A stretch of DNA of 29,949 bases, taken from contig DATKQY010000039.1 of the NCBI GenBank assembly GCA_035532475.1, forward strand, positions 1 through 29,949, in the 5' to 3' direction. Positions within the stretch are counted from its first letter, which is position 1. Each line of letters opens with the position of its first letter. This DNA is from DATKQY01 sp035532475 (lineage in GTDB: Bacteria > Actinomycetota > Acidimicrobiia > Acidimicrobiales > Bog-793). Shown here one piece after another: positions 1 through 6,528 of the stretch. The notes below the pieces were generated by a model. That model worked only from the letters and a program-made list of their open reading frames with translations. It made no database searches and was not told the DNA's origin. The position numbers and the translations under genes are program-made.

Positions 1-2
1 TG

Positions 3-1076
3 ACGAACCGGCCCGGTCCCCATCGCCCGGCCCGGCCGATCCACATGTCCCGGCTGCACAAGCTGCTCCGCGACCCCTACTACATCGGCATCGTCACGTT
101 CCGGGGCCAGGTCTACGAAGGCAAGCACCCGGCGCTCATCAGCCCGGAGCTGTTCGACGCGGTCCAGCGGCTCCTGGACGCTCGGGACCAGGCGGGGGAG
201 CGGCGGCGTGGGTATGAGCACTACCTGAAGGGCAGCGTGTTCTGCCAGCGCTGCAAGTCGCGCCTCGGGGTCGGCCCGTTCAGGGGACACGGCGGGACGT
301 ACGAGTACTTCTTCTGCCTCGGGCGGCACAGTGGCCGGACCAAGTGCGACCTGCCGTACCTGCGGGTTGAGGAGGTCCAGGAGGAGGTCCTGCGAGCGTG
401 GGAACGTGACGTGCACCTCTCCGAGGAGATGCTCGCGTCGATCCGCGAGGGCTTGCTGCGTGACCTCCGGCTGACTCAGCGGGAGGCCGGCAAGCTGATC
501 GCCAAGGCCCAGGCCCGCGTCGAGCGGATCGAGCGTGAACGGCGGCTGTGGGCCGAGAAGGTCTTCGCCGGCAGCATCCCCGACGACATCGGACGAGAGA
601 AGCAGAGCCTGCTGACCAGGCAGCTACTGCGGGCACGGCATGAGGTCACGCAGTACGAAGTTGCGGGCCAGGACATCGAGGGCACGCTCCTTGCGGCTCT
701 CGACCTGCTCCGGGACTGCGTCGACGCGTACGCACAGGCAACGAGCACCGAGCGTCGGCGGTGGAACCAGACGTTCTTCGAGCGGCTGGAGATCGACTCC
801 GAGCGACCGGCCATAGCGATGCTCCGATCGCCGTTCAAGGAACTTCGGGGTCCCGTGGTCGAGCAATACGCGCGCACGGCTCCAACGGTTTACCAACGAC
901 GCCGGCCAGGCGAGCCAAGTCGCACGAGGGACCGAACGCCTGTTTTCGTGGGCGTGGGTTTGAATAAGGACCTTTTGGTGCGGGCGAGAGGACTCGAACC
1001 TCCACCCCCGAGGGGACCGGGACCTAAACCCGGCGCGTATGCCAGTTTCGCCACGCCCGCGTCCGGACGAGCCTAA
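3..1076 (+). CDS. Large serine recombinase, C-terminal part (cut by left edge)
   Basis: This is the C-terminal half of a large serine recombinase/integrase; the catalytic Ser domain lies outside the window and the frame is open to the edge. The LHKLLRDPYYIG motif near position 51 is typical of the end of the recombinase domain. A zinc ribbon follows, with Cys at residues 67, 70, 91 and 101 counted from the Met at 45, and then a charged coiled-coil stretch at about 125-215. The family performs site-specific integration and excision of mobile elements. The frame has no stop before the tRNA, so the last ~33 residues (from VRARGLEPPPP onward) are the antisense translation of tRNA-Leu, and the true functional C-terminus may be earlier. 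Being next to a tRNA 3' end suggests the att end of an element lying to the left. The family call is firm; the stop and the element boundary are inferred. Confidence 0.85.
   Translation, partial: TNRPGPHRPARPIHMSRLHKLLRDPYYIGIVTFRGQVYEGKHPALISPELFDAVQRLLDARDQAGERRRGYEHYLKGSVFCQRCKSRLGVGPFRGHGGTYEYFFCLGRHSGRTKCDLPYLRVEEVQEEVLRAWERDVHLSEEMLASIREGLLRDLRLTQREAGKLIAKAQARVERIERERRLWAEKVFAGSIPDDIGREKQSLLTRQLLRARHEVTQYEVAGQDIEGTLLAALDLLRDCVDAYAQATSTERRRWNQTFFERLEIDSERPAIAMLRSPFKELRGPVVEQYARTAPTVYQRRRPGEPSRTRDRTPVFVGVGLNKDLLVRARGLEPPPPRGPGPKPGAYASFATPASGRA
976..1060 (-). tRNA. tRNA-Leu(UAG)
   Basis: The minus strand folds into a complete class II tRNA. The 7-bp acceptor stem is GCGGGCG/CGCCCGC, and the 3-bp D stem GCG/CGC is followed by anticodon stem CCGGG/CCCGG with loop TTTAGGT, giving anticodon TAG (Leu, CUA/CUG codons). 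The long variable arm TCCCC..GGGG is typical of Leu tRNAs, and the T arm is GGAGG-TTCGAGT-CCTCT. The discriminator is A and the CCA end is encoded (976-978 on the plus strand). The recombinase gene abuts the 3' end, so this tRNA is a candidate integration site. Confidence 0.95.
1070..1075 (-). promoter_or_regulatory. Putative -10 box of tRNA-Leu
   Basis: TAGGCT on the minus strand lies 9 nt before the mature 5' end, so transcription would start 2-3 nt upstream of the tRNA. No clear -35 is seen. Confidence 0.35.
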
Positions 1077-1507
1077 TGGGGGCGCGCGTGCTGTGGCGTG
1101 ACCGCGCGCCGGACTCGATGGCCGGGGGCGGGGCGACGTCGGTGCACGCCCTCGTGTGGTCGAGGACCGGACCGTCCTCGTCGATGGACTGCACGACGGT
1201 GGTTTCCGTCGTTCGTGCCGAGGCCGGCCCGGTCCCCTCGGGGGTCACCGTCGGTGTTCCTCGCATCCGAGGTGACGTCGCCAGCCCGGAGACGGCCTCG
1301 GCCGCGCTCGACGGGCTCGTCGGGAGCACCCGCCACCTTGGAGAAGGCGGTGCGTCGGCTCGCAGCACCGGCGCCTCCGGACGAAGGGCGCCAACCGGGC
1401 CGAGCCGCGGCAGAGCCGTGGACGGGGCGCCCCCGGGTCAATCGGGACGGACGGGAGCCACCGTTAGGGCCACCTCAACGGTGTGCGGCACCGGTCCCAT
1501 GGCCGGG
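1077..1507. other. Gene-free stretch between tRNA-Leu and clpP
   Basis: Open frames exist on both strands, but their translations are Arg/Ala/Gly/Pro-rich with no recognisable domain, and several are merely the tRNA read as protein. The only local structure I see is a 7-bp inverted repeat, CGAGGAC/GTCCTCG with a 6-nt loop, at 1161-1180. I see no RNA gene and no second tRNA. Confidence 0.5.
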
Positions 1508-1513
1508 TAACCT
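1508..1513 (+). promoter_or_regulatory. Putative -10 box of clpP (leaderless)
   Basis: TAACCT ends 6 nt before the clpP ATG, and no Shine-Dalgarno sequence precedes that ATG. This fits transcription starting on the start codon itself. No clear -35 hexamer is visible. Confidence 0.4.
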
Positions 1514-1519
1514 GCTGGC

Positions 1520-2146
1520 ATGACTGCAGAGATTGTCGTGCCGGGTGCCGGGGTCGGTCTGATCTCGGCCGCAACCGCCGAGAACAGCGGGGGCGAGGTC
1601 TACCAGCGCCTGCTGAAGGAGCGCATCATCTTCCTCGGGACCCAGGTCGACCAGACCTCGGCGAACCTGATCTGCGCCCAACTGCTCCTCCTTGAGGCAG
1701 AGGACCCGAGCCGCGACATCGCGATCTACATCAACTCGCCGGGCGGCTCCGTCACCGACGGGCTCGGGATCTACGACACGATGCAGTACGTCAGCTGTGA
1801 CGTCTCGACGATCTGCCTCGGCCTCGCCGCTTCGATGGGCCAGTTCCTGCTGTGCGCCGGGACCCCGGGCAAGCGCTACGCCCTCCCGCACTCGCGGATC
1901 CTCATGCACCAGCCCTCGGGCCAGATGCAGGGGCAGGCCGCGGACATCGCCATCCAGGCCGAGCAGATCATCTACCTGAAGCGGATGATGGCCGAGCGGA
2001 TCGCCTTCCACACGGGCCAGCCGGTCGAGCGGATCGAGGCCGACTCCGACCGCGACCGGTGGTTCACCGCCGAGGAGGCCCGCGAGTACGGGTTCATCGA
2101 CAAGGTGATCGAGCGCTCTCAGCTGACGGCGCGCACCGCCTCCTAG
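1520..2146 (+). CDS. clpP: ATP-dependent Clp protease proteolytic subunit
   Basis: ClpP is the serine peptidase barrel that degrades unfolded substrates fed by Clp ATPases in the cytoplasm. The 208-residue length is normal for the family. The catalytic triad is in place: Ser105 in GLAASMGQ, His130 in ILMHQP and Asp179 in the SDRDRWFT segment, which match Ser97/His122/Asp171 of mature E. coli ClpP. The oxyanion and strand motif INSPGGSVTDG is at 71-81. The gene stands alone here: no clpX or second clpP is adjacent, although actinobacteria usually carry clpP paralogues in tandem. It may therefore be one of several clpP copies. The ATG is supported by the leaderless -10 box. Confidence 0.95.
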   Translation: MTAEIVVPGAGVGLISAATAENSGGEVYQRLLKERIIFLGTQVDQTSANLICAQLLLLEAEDPSRDIAIYINSPGGSVTDGLGIYDTMQYVSCDVSTICLGLAASMGQFLLCAGTPGKRYALPHSRILMHQPSGQMQGQAADIAIQAEQIIYLKRMMAERIAFHTGQPVERIEADSDRDRWFTAEEAREYGFIDKVIERSQLTARTAS

Positions 2147-2152
2147 CTCCTG

Positions 2153-2170
2153 CCGGCGTCGTCGCGCCGG
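2153..2170. terminator. Weak hairpin after clpP
   Basis: A 6-bp stem CCGGCG/CGCCGG with a 6-nt loop begins 7 nt after the clpP stop. It lacks a U-tract, so it is only a possible terminator. Confidence 0.3.
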
Positions 2171-2277
2171 GGGCGCCGGGAGCGCCGCGACCAAGCCGGG
2201 CTTGCGCGGCGGGCGGGCTCGGAGCCTTCCTGCCGGACGGGCGAGTCGACGCCGGGCGCTCGGTTGCGGCGGCGTGG

Positions 2278-2626
2278 ACGGCGACACCCCGTCGTGGTTG
2301 AGGTCGGCGCGCCAGGTGGGCCATGGCGGGGCCGTCCCGGGCGTCGCCGGTAGCGGATAGTCGATCAGCCGTGCTGCCGCTGCGACCTCCTCCGGCCCGC
2401 CGCAGGCCTCGAAGACGTGCCAGCCCGCTCTGGGCCCGCTCCCCGGCACGTCGGCGACCGCCGCGGCGTTGAGCATCGAGTACGGGTTGATCGCTGCGGT
2501 GAGCGAGGTGCCGAAGAGGTAGGAGCCGGTCCCCCCGTCGAGCGCGTAGAGGCCGCCGGCGGAGCCGACGAGGACGTCGTTCGCGCCCGATCCGGTCAGG
2601 TCGACGAGCACGGGGACCCGAGCGGG
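2278..2626 (-). pseudogene. Orphan C-terminal module of a beta-propeller repeat protein
   Basis: This minus-strand segment encodes about 115 residues clearly homologous to the C-terminal module of the repeat protein directly upstream. Shared blocks are ANDVLVG, LDGxTGxxLxGT, NAAAVADVPGSGP (SAAVADIPGSGP in the intact gene), EACGGP, and a final W-P-x-W/F-R-x-D-x-x-H motif. It lies in the same reading frame, about 6 codons after the intact gene's TGA stop, and has no signal peptide or complete propeller of its own. Downstream the frame runs on without a stop into DNA antisense to clpP, so the end given is where similarity stops. I read it as the remnant of a tandem paralogue whose 5' part was deleted. 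A gene shortened by a nonsense mutation is the alternative. Confidence 0.65.
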
Positions 2627-2644
2627 GGCCGTACGCCTCCGGGG

Positions 2645-4339
2645 TCAGGAGGAGGAGCTGGAGGTGCTGGTCAGCGCCGCGGGCGGCTCGAGAGCGAGCG
2701 CCGGGGGGATGACGCCGCCGTTGTGCTGGGCGTCGTTGCGGAACATCGGCCATGCCGGGGTGATCGACGGTGTGACGGGCAGCCGGTAGGAGACGATCGT
2801 GCCGTGCGGCTGGAACACGGGCGGACCGCCGCACGCCTCGACGACCCTCCAGCCCGACCCCGGCCCGCTGCCGGGGATGTCCGCCACCGCGGCGGAGTTG
2901 AAGACCCGGCATCCGGGGTTGATGCCGGCGAACTGGTTGGCCCCGTTCGTGCCGTAGAGGAAGGCGCCCGTCGCCCCGTCGAGGGGGTACAGGGCGTTCG
3001 GCGTGCCGACGAGGACGTCGTTCGCGGCGTGGTTCTCGAGCGGGACGAGGACCGGCGACGCCCAGTCCGTCGGACCCGGGAGCGCGTCCGACCACAGCTG
3101 CGCGCCGTGGCCCGTCCAGGCGTAGACCTTCGAGCCGTGGGCGAAGCAGTCGGTGCGCGACGACCCGTCGCAGACCCATGAGGTGTCGACGACGGCGCGG
3201 ACACCCGGGGCCACGTCGCCGATGGCCGGCGAGCCGAGGACCGGCCCCGCCGTCGCCACGGGCCAGCCGGGCAAGGGCTTGCCGGTGAGGGCGTCGAAGG
3301 CGAGGAGATGGTTGGTCTCGGCCGGGAACGGCTGCTCGTAGAAGCTGGTGCCGATCACGACGACCGGGCGGTGCGGGTTGTTGAGGATCCCGACCGCGGG
3401 GCTCGACCAGACCGACTGCGGCTCGCAGTCCCGCCAGATCGGCACGACCCGGTCGGTGATGTAGCGGTACTCGCCGACGAAGCCGCCGACGCAGTGCTGC
3501 ATGGCGCCCGCGACCCGGTAGGTGACGCCCGAGGCGTCGCTTCCGATGAAGATGGCGTCACCGCGCTGTCCCGGCAGCCGGTAGAGCGCCGGGGAGGACC
3601 AGATGGTGTCGGCGTTGTTGTAGGGAAAGCCGGGGAGCACCCGCCCAGCGGGAGTGAGGGCCCAGATGTTGTGGTCCCACGAGCCGAAGACGATGTCGAC
3701 CGGGCCGTGGCCGGTGAGGCTGCCGACCGCCGGGCTCGACAAGACGCCGACGTTCGTTCCCGGCGCCGCCTGGACGCGGAAGACGAAGCGCTTCGCCCCG
3801 TCGAGACGGAAGGCCTCCACTTCGCCGACGTTGTCGCTGACCCAGGTCGAACCGGTACCGACGATGATCGACGGGGGCTTGGCCGGGCCGTCGAGCCAGG
3901 CGATGGTCGGGCTCGACTCGATGGGGGCGCTCTGGCCGGGGCCGGCGGCCACGTGCTCGGGCCAGCCGGGAAGCTCCTTGCCGGTGGCGGCGTTCAGCAC
4001 GTAGACGTAGCCGGACTCGTCGCCGACCGCCACGATGGTCTTTCCGTCGACGGTGGCGACCGTCGGCGAGCTCTGCGTGATCGCCCCCTGGGTCGAGACC
4101 TCCCAGTTGGGCGACGGCCACGTCACCGAGGCTGCGATGTGCTGGTGGGGCCGGAGCGTGGCCCCGGCGCTCGCGCCGCCGACACCAGCGAGCGACACGA
4201 GCACGGCGCCCGCGCCGAGGAGGGACGCGGCAGCGCCACGAGCAAGCGGTCGCCGCGCGGCGCTGGAAGCCCGCGTCGGAGGCGCCGCGTCAGACGCCAG
4301 GCGTCGGACCGGGCGAAGCACGCCACGAAGAGTAGTCAC
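2645..4339 (-). CDS. Secreted FG-GAP/PQQ-like beta-propeller repeat protein
   Basis: This 564-residue exported protein of unknown specific function is built from propeller-like repeats. The N-terminus has a long Arg-rich stretch, then a hydrophobic segment at about 35-60 (LLGAGAVLVSLAGVGG) ending in Ala-rich sequence, which looks like a signal peptide. The rest repeats the signatures xSSPxxx, VVGTGS or FGSxD, and LPGWP, seen for example as TQSSPTVAT, IESSPTIAW, LSSPAVGSL, WSSPALYRL, WSSPAVGIL and LGSPAIGDV. These are typical of FG-GAP/VCBS and PQQ-like blades. The tail is Ser/Thr-rich (TSTSSSSS). Such proteins are often surface or wall-associated, which fits the adjacent glycan genes, but no enzyme motif is visible. 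The start is a GTG, and the true start could be slightly downstream. A broken copy of the last module follows the stop. Confidence 0.75.
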   Translation of the reverse strand: MTTLRGVLRPVRRLASDAAPPTRASSAARRPLARGAAASLLGAGAVLVSLAGVGGASAGATLRPHQHIAASVTWPSPNWEVSTQGAITQSSPTVATVDGKTIVAVGDESGYVYVLNAATGKELPGWPEHVAAGPGQSAPIESSPTIAWLDGPAKPPSIIVGTGSTWVSDNVGEVEAFRLDGAKRFVFRVQAAPGTNVGVLSSPAVGSLTGHGPVDIVFGSWDHNIWALTPAGRVLPGFPYNNADTIWSSPALYRLPGQRGDAIFIGSDASGVTYRVAGAMQHCVGGFVGEYRYITDRVVPIWRDCEPQSVWSSPAVGILNNPHRPVVVIGTSFYEQPFPAETNHLLAFDALTGKPLPGWPVATAGPVLGSPAIGDVAPGVRAVVDTSWVCDGSSRTDCFAHGSKVYAWTGHGAQLWSDALPGPTDWASPVLVPLENHAANDVLVGTPNALYPLDGATGAFLYGTNGANQFAGINPGCRVFNSAAVADIPGSGPGSGWRVVEACGGPPVFQPHGTIVSYRLPVTPSITPAWPMFRNDAQHNGGVIPPALALEPPAALTSTSSSSS

Positions 4340-4480
4340 CGTCTCACCGAGCGTCTAACGGGTCGGTCCCGACTGCAGTTGAGATGCGAATTTTCGAGGC
4401 CCGGTCACCAGCAAGCACCAAATGACATGAACAATCACGACGTCGCGCCTGCCTGCCCCGGTCGCCAGCGACCGATGACG

Positions 4481-4486
4481 TACGAT
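4481..4486 (+). promoter_or_regulatory. Possible -10 box upstream of first glycosyltransferase
   Basis: TACGAT lies in the divergent gap between the propeller protein and the glycosyltransferase. The gap's part near 4378-4440 is noticeably AT-richer than its surroundings. No convincing -35 is seen. Confidence 0.25.
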
Positions 4487-4550
4487 CCCCGCAGCGGCGG
4501 AGCGACCGGCGAGAAGGCGAGGGCACGTGGCGAACGAAGGGGCTCGGCCG

Positions 4551-5741
4551 ATGCGGCTCGCTTTCGTCACCCCCCGCTACGGACCGGGCGTCGTCGGCGG
4601 GTCGGAGGCGGTGATGGCCGAGGCCGCCCGCGGCCTGGCGGCGCGGGGCCACGAGGTCGAGCTGCTGACGACCTGCGCGAAGAGCCACTTCTCCTGGGCG
4701 AACGAGTTTCCGCCCGGCGCCGTCGAGGAGGCCGGGCTCTCGGTCCGGCGCTTCAAGACCGTGACGTCGCGCTCGCGCCTGGCGGCAGCGGAGCTCGAGC
4801 GCCGCGTCCAGCGGGGCGACGCGCTGAGCACGGCGGACGAGATCGCCTGGGTGAACGGGCGCTTCCGCGTCCCCGACCTCTACCTGCATCTGATGGCGCA
4901 CGCGCGCCAGCGCGACGCGATCGTCCTGTCGCCGTACCTGTTCTGGTCGACGATCTACGGCGCCGAGGTCGCGCCCGAGCGGACGATCATCATGCCCTGC
5001 CTCCACGACGAGCCCTACGCCCGGCTCGGGATCGTCTCTTCGACGCTGTCGTCGGCAGCGGGCATCTGGTTCCTCTCCGAGCCCGAGCACCAGCTCGGTC
5101 ACCAGGTCGCGCCGAGCCTCCCGCCGCACCACGCGGTGGTCGGGGCGGCGGTGGAGCGGCCCGAGCGCTACGACCCGGCCGGCTTCCGGGCCCGACACGG
5201 TCTCGACCGGCCGTTCGTCCTCTACGCCGGTCGGCGCGAGGACGGGAAGGGCTGGCGCAGCCTGCTCGCCGGGTTCGGCTCCGCGATCGTCCGCCACGAG
5301 CTGCCCTTCGACCTCGTCACGATCGGCGTCGGTGCCGCGGAGGTGCCCGAAGGACTGCGCGAGCGGGTGGTCGATCTCGGCTACCTCGCGGCCGAGGAGG
5401 TCCCGCACGCCTTCGCGGCGGCGGAGGCGCTCGTCCAGCCGAGCACCAACGAGAGCTTCTCCCGCACGGTCATGGAGGCATGGCTCGCCGGCACGCCGGT
5501 CGTCGCGAGCGCGCAGGGCCAGGTCGTCACCTGGCACTGCGAGCGCTCAGGCGGCGGTCTCACCTACGCCGACGAGCTGGAGCTCGGCGAGTGCCTCGCC
5601 TTCGTCGCCGAGGCCCCGAAGGCGGCGGCGGCGTTGGCCGAACGGGGCCGGGAGTACGTGCTCGCCAACTACACCTGGGAGGTCGTGCTCGACGCCATGG
5701 AGCGCTCGCTCGACGCCTTCGTTCGCTCGGGCCGGCGATGA
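4551..5741 (+). CDS. GT4-family glycosyltransferase
   Basis: This is a retaining, GT-B-fold glycosyltransferase that would transfer a sugar from an activated donor onto a growing surface glycan. The N-terminus reads MRLAFVTPRYGPGVVGGSE, the usual GT4 start with a Gly-rich loop. YAGRREDGKG at mid-protein is the donor-side GR..KG motif, and NESFSRTVMEAW carries the EX7E pair. The length of 396 aa is typical. I prefer this ATG because it begins exactly at the family's first strand and has GAAGG about 9 nt upstream; a GTG at 4527 would add 8 residues. The next gene overlaps its stop by ATGA, so the two are translationally coupled. The acceptor and the sugar cannot be told from the sequence. Confidence 0.88.
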   Translation: MRLAFVTPRYGPGVVGGSEAVMAEAARGLAARGHEVELLTTCAKSHFSWANEFPPGAVEEAGLSVRRFKTVTSRSRLAAAELERRVQRGDALSTADEIAWVNGRFRVPDLYLHLMAHARQRDAIVLSPYLFWSTIYGAEVAPERTIIMPCLHDEPYARLGIVSSTLSSAAGIWFLSEPEHQLGHQVAPSLPPHHAVVGAAVERPERYDPAGFRARHGLDRPFVLYAGRREDGKGWRSLLAGFGSAIVRHELPFDLVTIGVGAAEVPEGLRERVVDLGYLAAEEVPHAFAAAEALVQPSTNESFSRTVMEAWLAGTPVVASAQGQVVTWHCERSGGGLTYADELELGECLAFVAEAPKAAAALAERGREYVLANYTWEVVLDAMERSLDAFVRSGRR

Positions 5742-6502
5742 GGGTGCTCGTGGTCGGCACCGTGCCGCCGCCCGGCGGCGAGCTCGCCCGCGCCCTCGGG
5801 CTCGAGGCCGCCCGCCTCGTCGCAGCGGGCCACGACGTGGAGGTCCTCTCACCCGACTCGCGTGCCGCGGCCCACCGCCACGCCTCGCTCGGAGGGCCGC
5901 TGCTGGCGTTGCGCCTCGCGATGGCCGCACCGCGCTTCGACGCCCTGGTGCTGCGCGTCGAACGGGGGCTGCCCTTTGGCGAGGAATCCGGCAGGGGAGC
6001 GCGCGCCGCGACGCTCATCGCGCTCGGCGCGGCGCTCCGGCTCTGGAAGGACGTCACGATCCGGCTGGACACCCCCGTGCCGATCCCCGGTGGCCTCGGT
6101 GGCCGGGCGTCGCGCGGCCTCTGGGCGCGGGCCTCGGGCATCGTCGTGTGGAACGACGACGACCGGGACCAGCTGCTCGGCGCACCCGGCGTCGTGGCCG
6201 AGCGCGTGACCGTGGCGCCACCGGCCTCGCACGAGCGCAGCGCCCCGGCGGCGGGCTGGGCCGTCGAGACCGACGACCGGCTGCGCGAGTCCGTGCTGAC
6301 GCTCGTGCGTGAGCGCGCCCGGGCGGACCGGCGCGTCGAGACCGCTCGCGCCGAGCTCGCCGGCACCGGCGTGCCCGGGGGCGGCTCGCCGTTCTCCTCG
6401 GGGCCGGCCGCGACGCGCAGAGGGATCTCCGCCACCGGCGTCGCCCGCCTCGTGGCGCGCCGGGCACGCCGCGTCGTGGCGTCCCGCTCAGGGCGCGGCT
6501 GA
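5738..6502 (+). CDS. Short GT-like protein, probable N-terminal Rossmann half only
   Basis: This 254-residue protein begins MRVLVVGTVPPPGGE, the first strand and loop of a GT-B glycosyltransferase. It has GHDVEVLSPDS as a second strand and IVVWNDDDRDQLLG, which resembles the end of a GT N-terminal domain. The donor-binding C-terminal half with an EX7E motif is missing, and the protein instead ends in a long Arg/Ala-rich helix. It may be a partner subunit, a degenerate transferase, or an acceptor-binding protein working with the upstream glycosyltransferase, to which it is coupled by an ATGA overlap. The same frame is open far upstream, but that is antisense to the propeller gene and is not coding. 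The family assignment is moderate and the activity unknown. Confidence 0.65.
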   Translation: MRVLVVGTVPPPGGELARALGLEAARLVAAGHDVEVLSPDSRAAAHRHASLGGPLLALRLAMAAPRFDALVLRVERGLPFGEESGRGARAATLIALGAALRLWKDVTIRLDTPVPIPGGLGGRASRGLWARASGIVVWNDDDRDQLLGAPGVVAERVTVAPPASHERSAPAAGWAVETDDRLRESVLTLVRERARADRRVETARAELAGTGVPGGGSPFSSGPAATRRGISATGVARLVARRARRVVASRSGRG

Positions 6503-6528
6503 ACCCCGCGACCGGGGCCTCAGCCGCG
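6494..6528. terminator. Bidirectional hairpin between convergent glycosyltransferase genes
   Basis: A perfect 9-bp outer stem, CGCGGCTGA/TCAGCCGCG, encloses a 5-bp inner stem CCCCG/CGGGG with a CGAC loop. The outer arms contain the stop codons of both convergent genes. There is no U-tract, as is usual for actinobacterial hairpin terminators. Confidence 0.65.

Noticed and set aside
1161..1180. CGAGGAC/GTCCTCG inverted repeat as a terminator or operator
   Set aside because: It is an isolated 7-bp stem in GC-rich DNA, not placed at the end of a gene or next to a promoter-like box.
1024..1368. Minus-strand proteins ending in RAWRNWHTRRV near the tRNA
   Set aside because: The characteristic end is simply tRNA-Leu read as protein.
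1475..2277. Continuation of the propeller-module frame through clpP on the minus strand
   Set aside because: Similarity to the repeat protein ends near 2278, and the rest is the antisense of clpP.
2645..2647. TGA as a selenocysteine or read-through codon joining the two propeller modules
   Set aside because: There is no Cys/Sec context or visible recoding hairpin, and the residues before the TGA are a typical Ser-rich protein tail.
3308..5737. Long plus-strand frame upstream of the short GT-like protein
   Set aside because: It is antisense to the propeller protein and then out of frame with the first glycosyltransferase. Only the part from 5738 shows a real fold and a coupled start.
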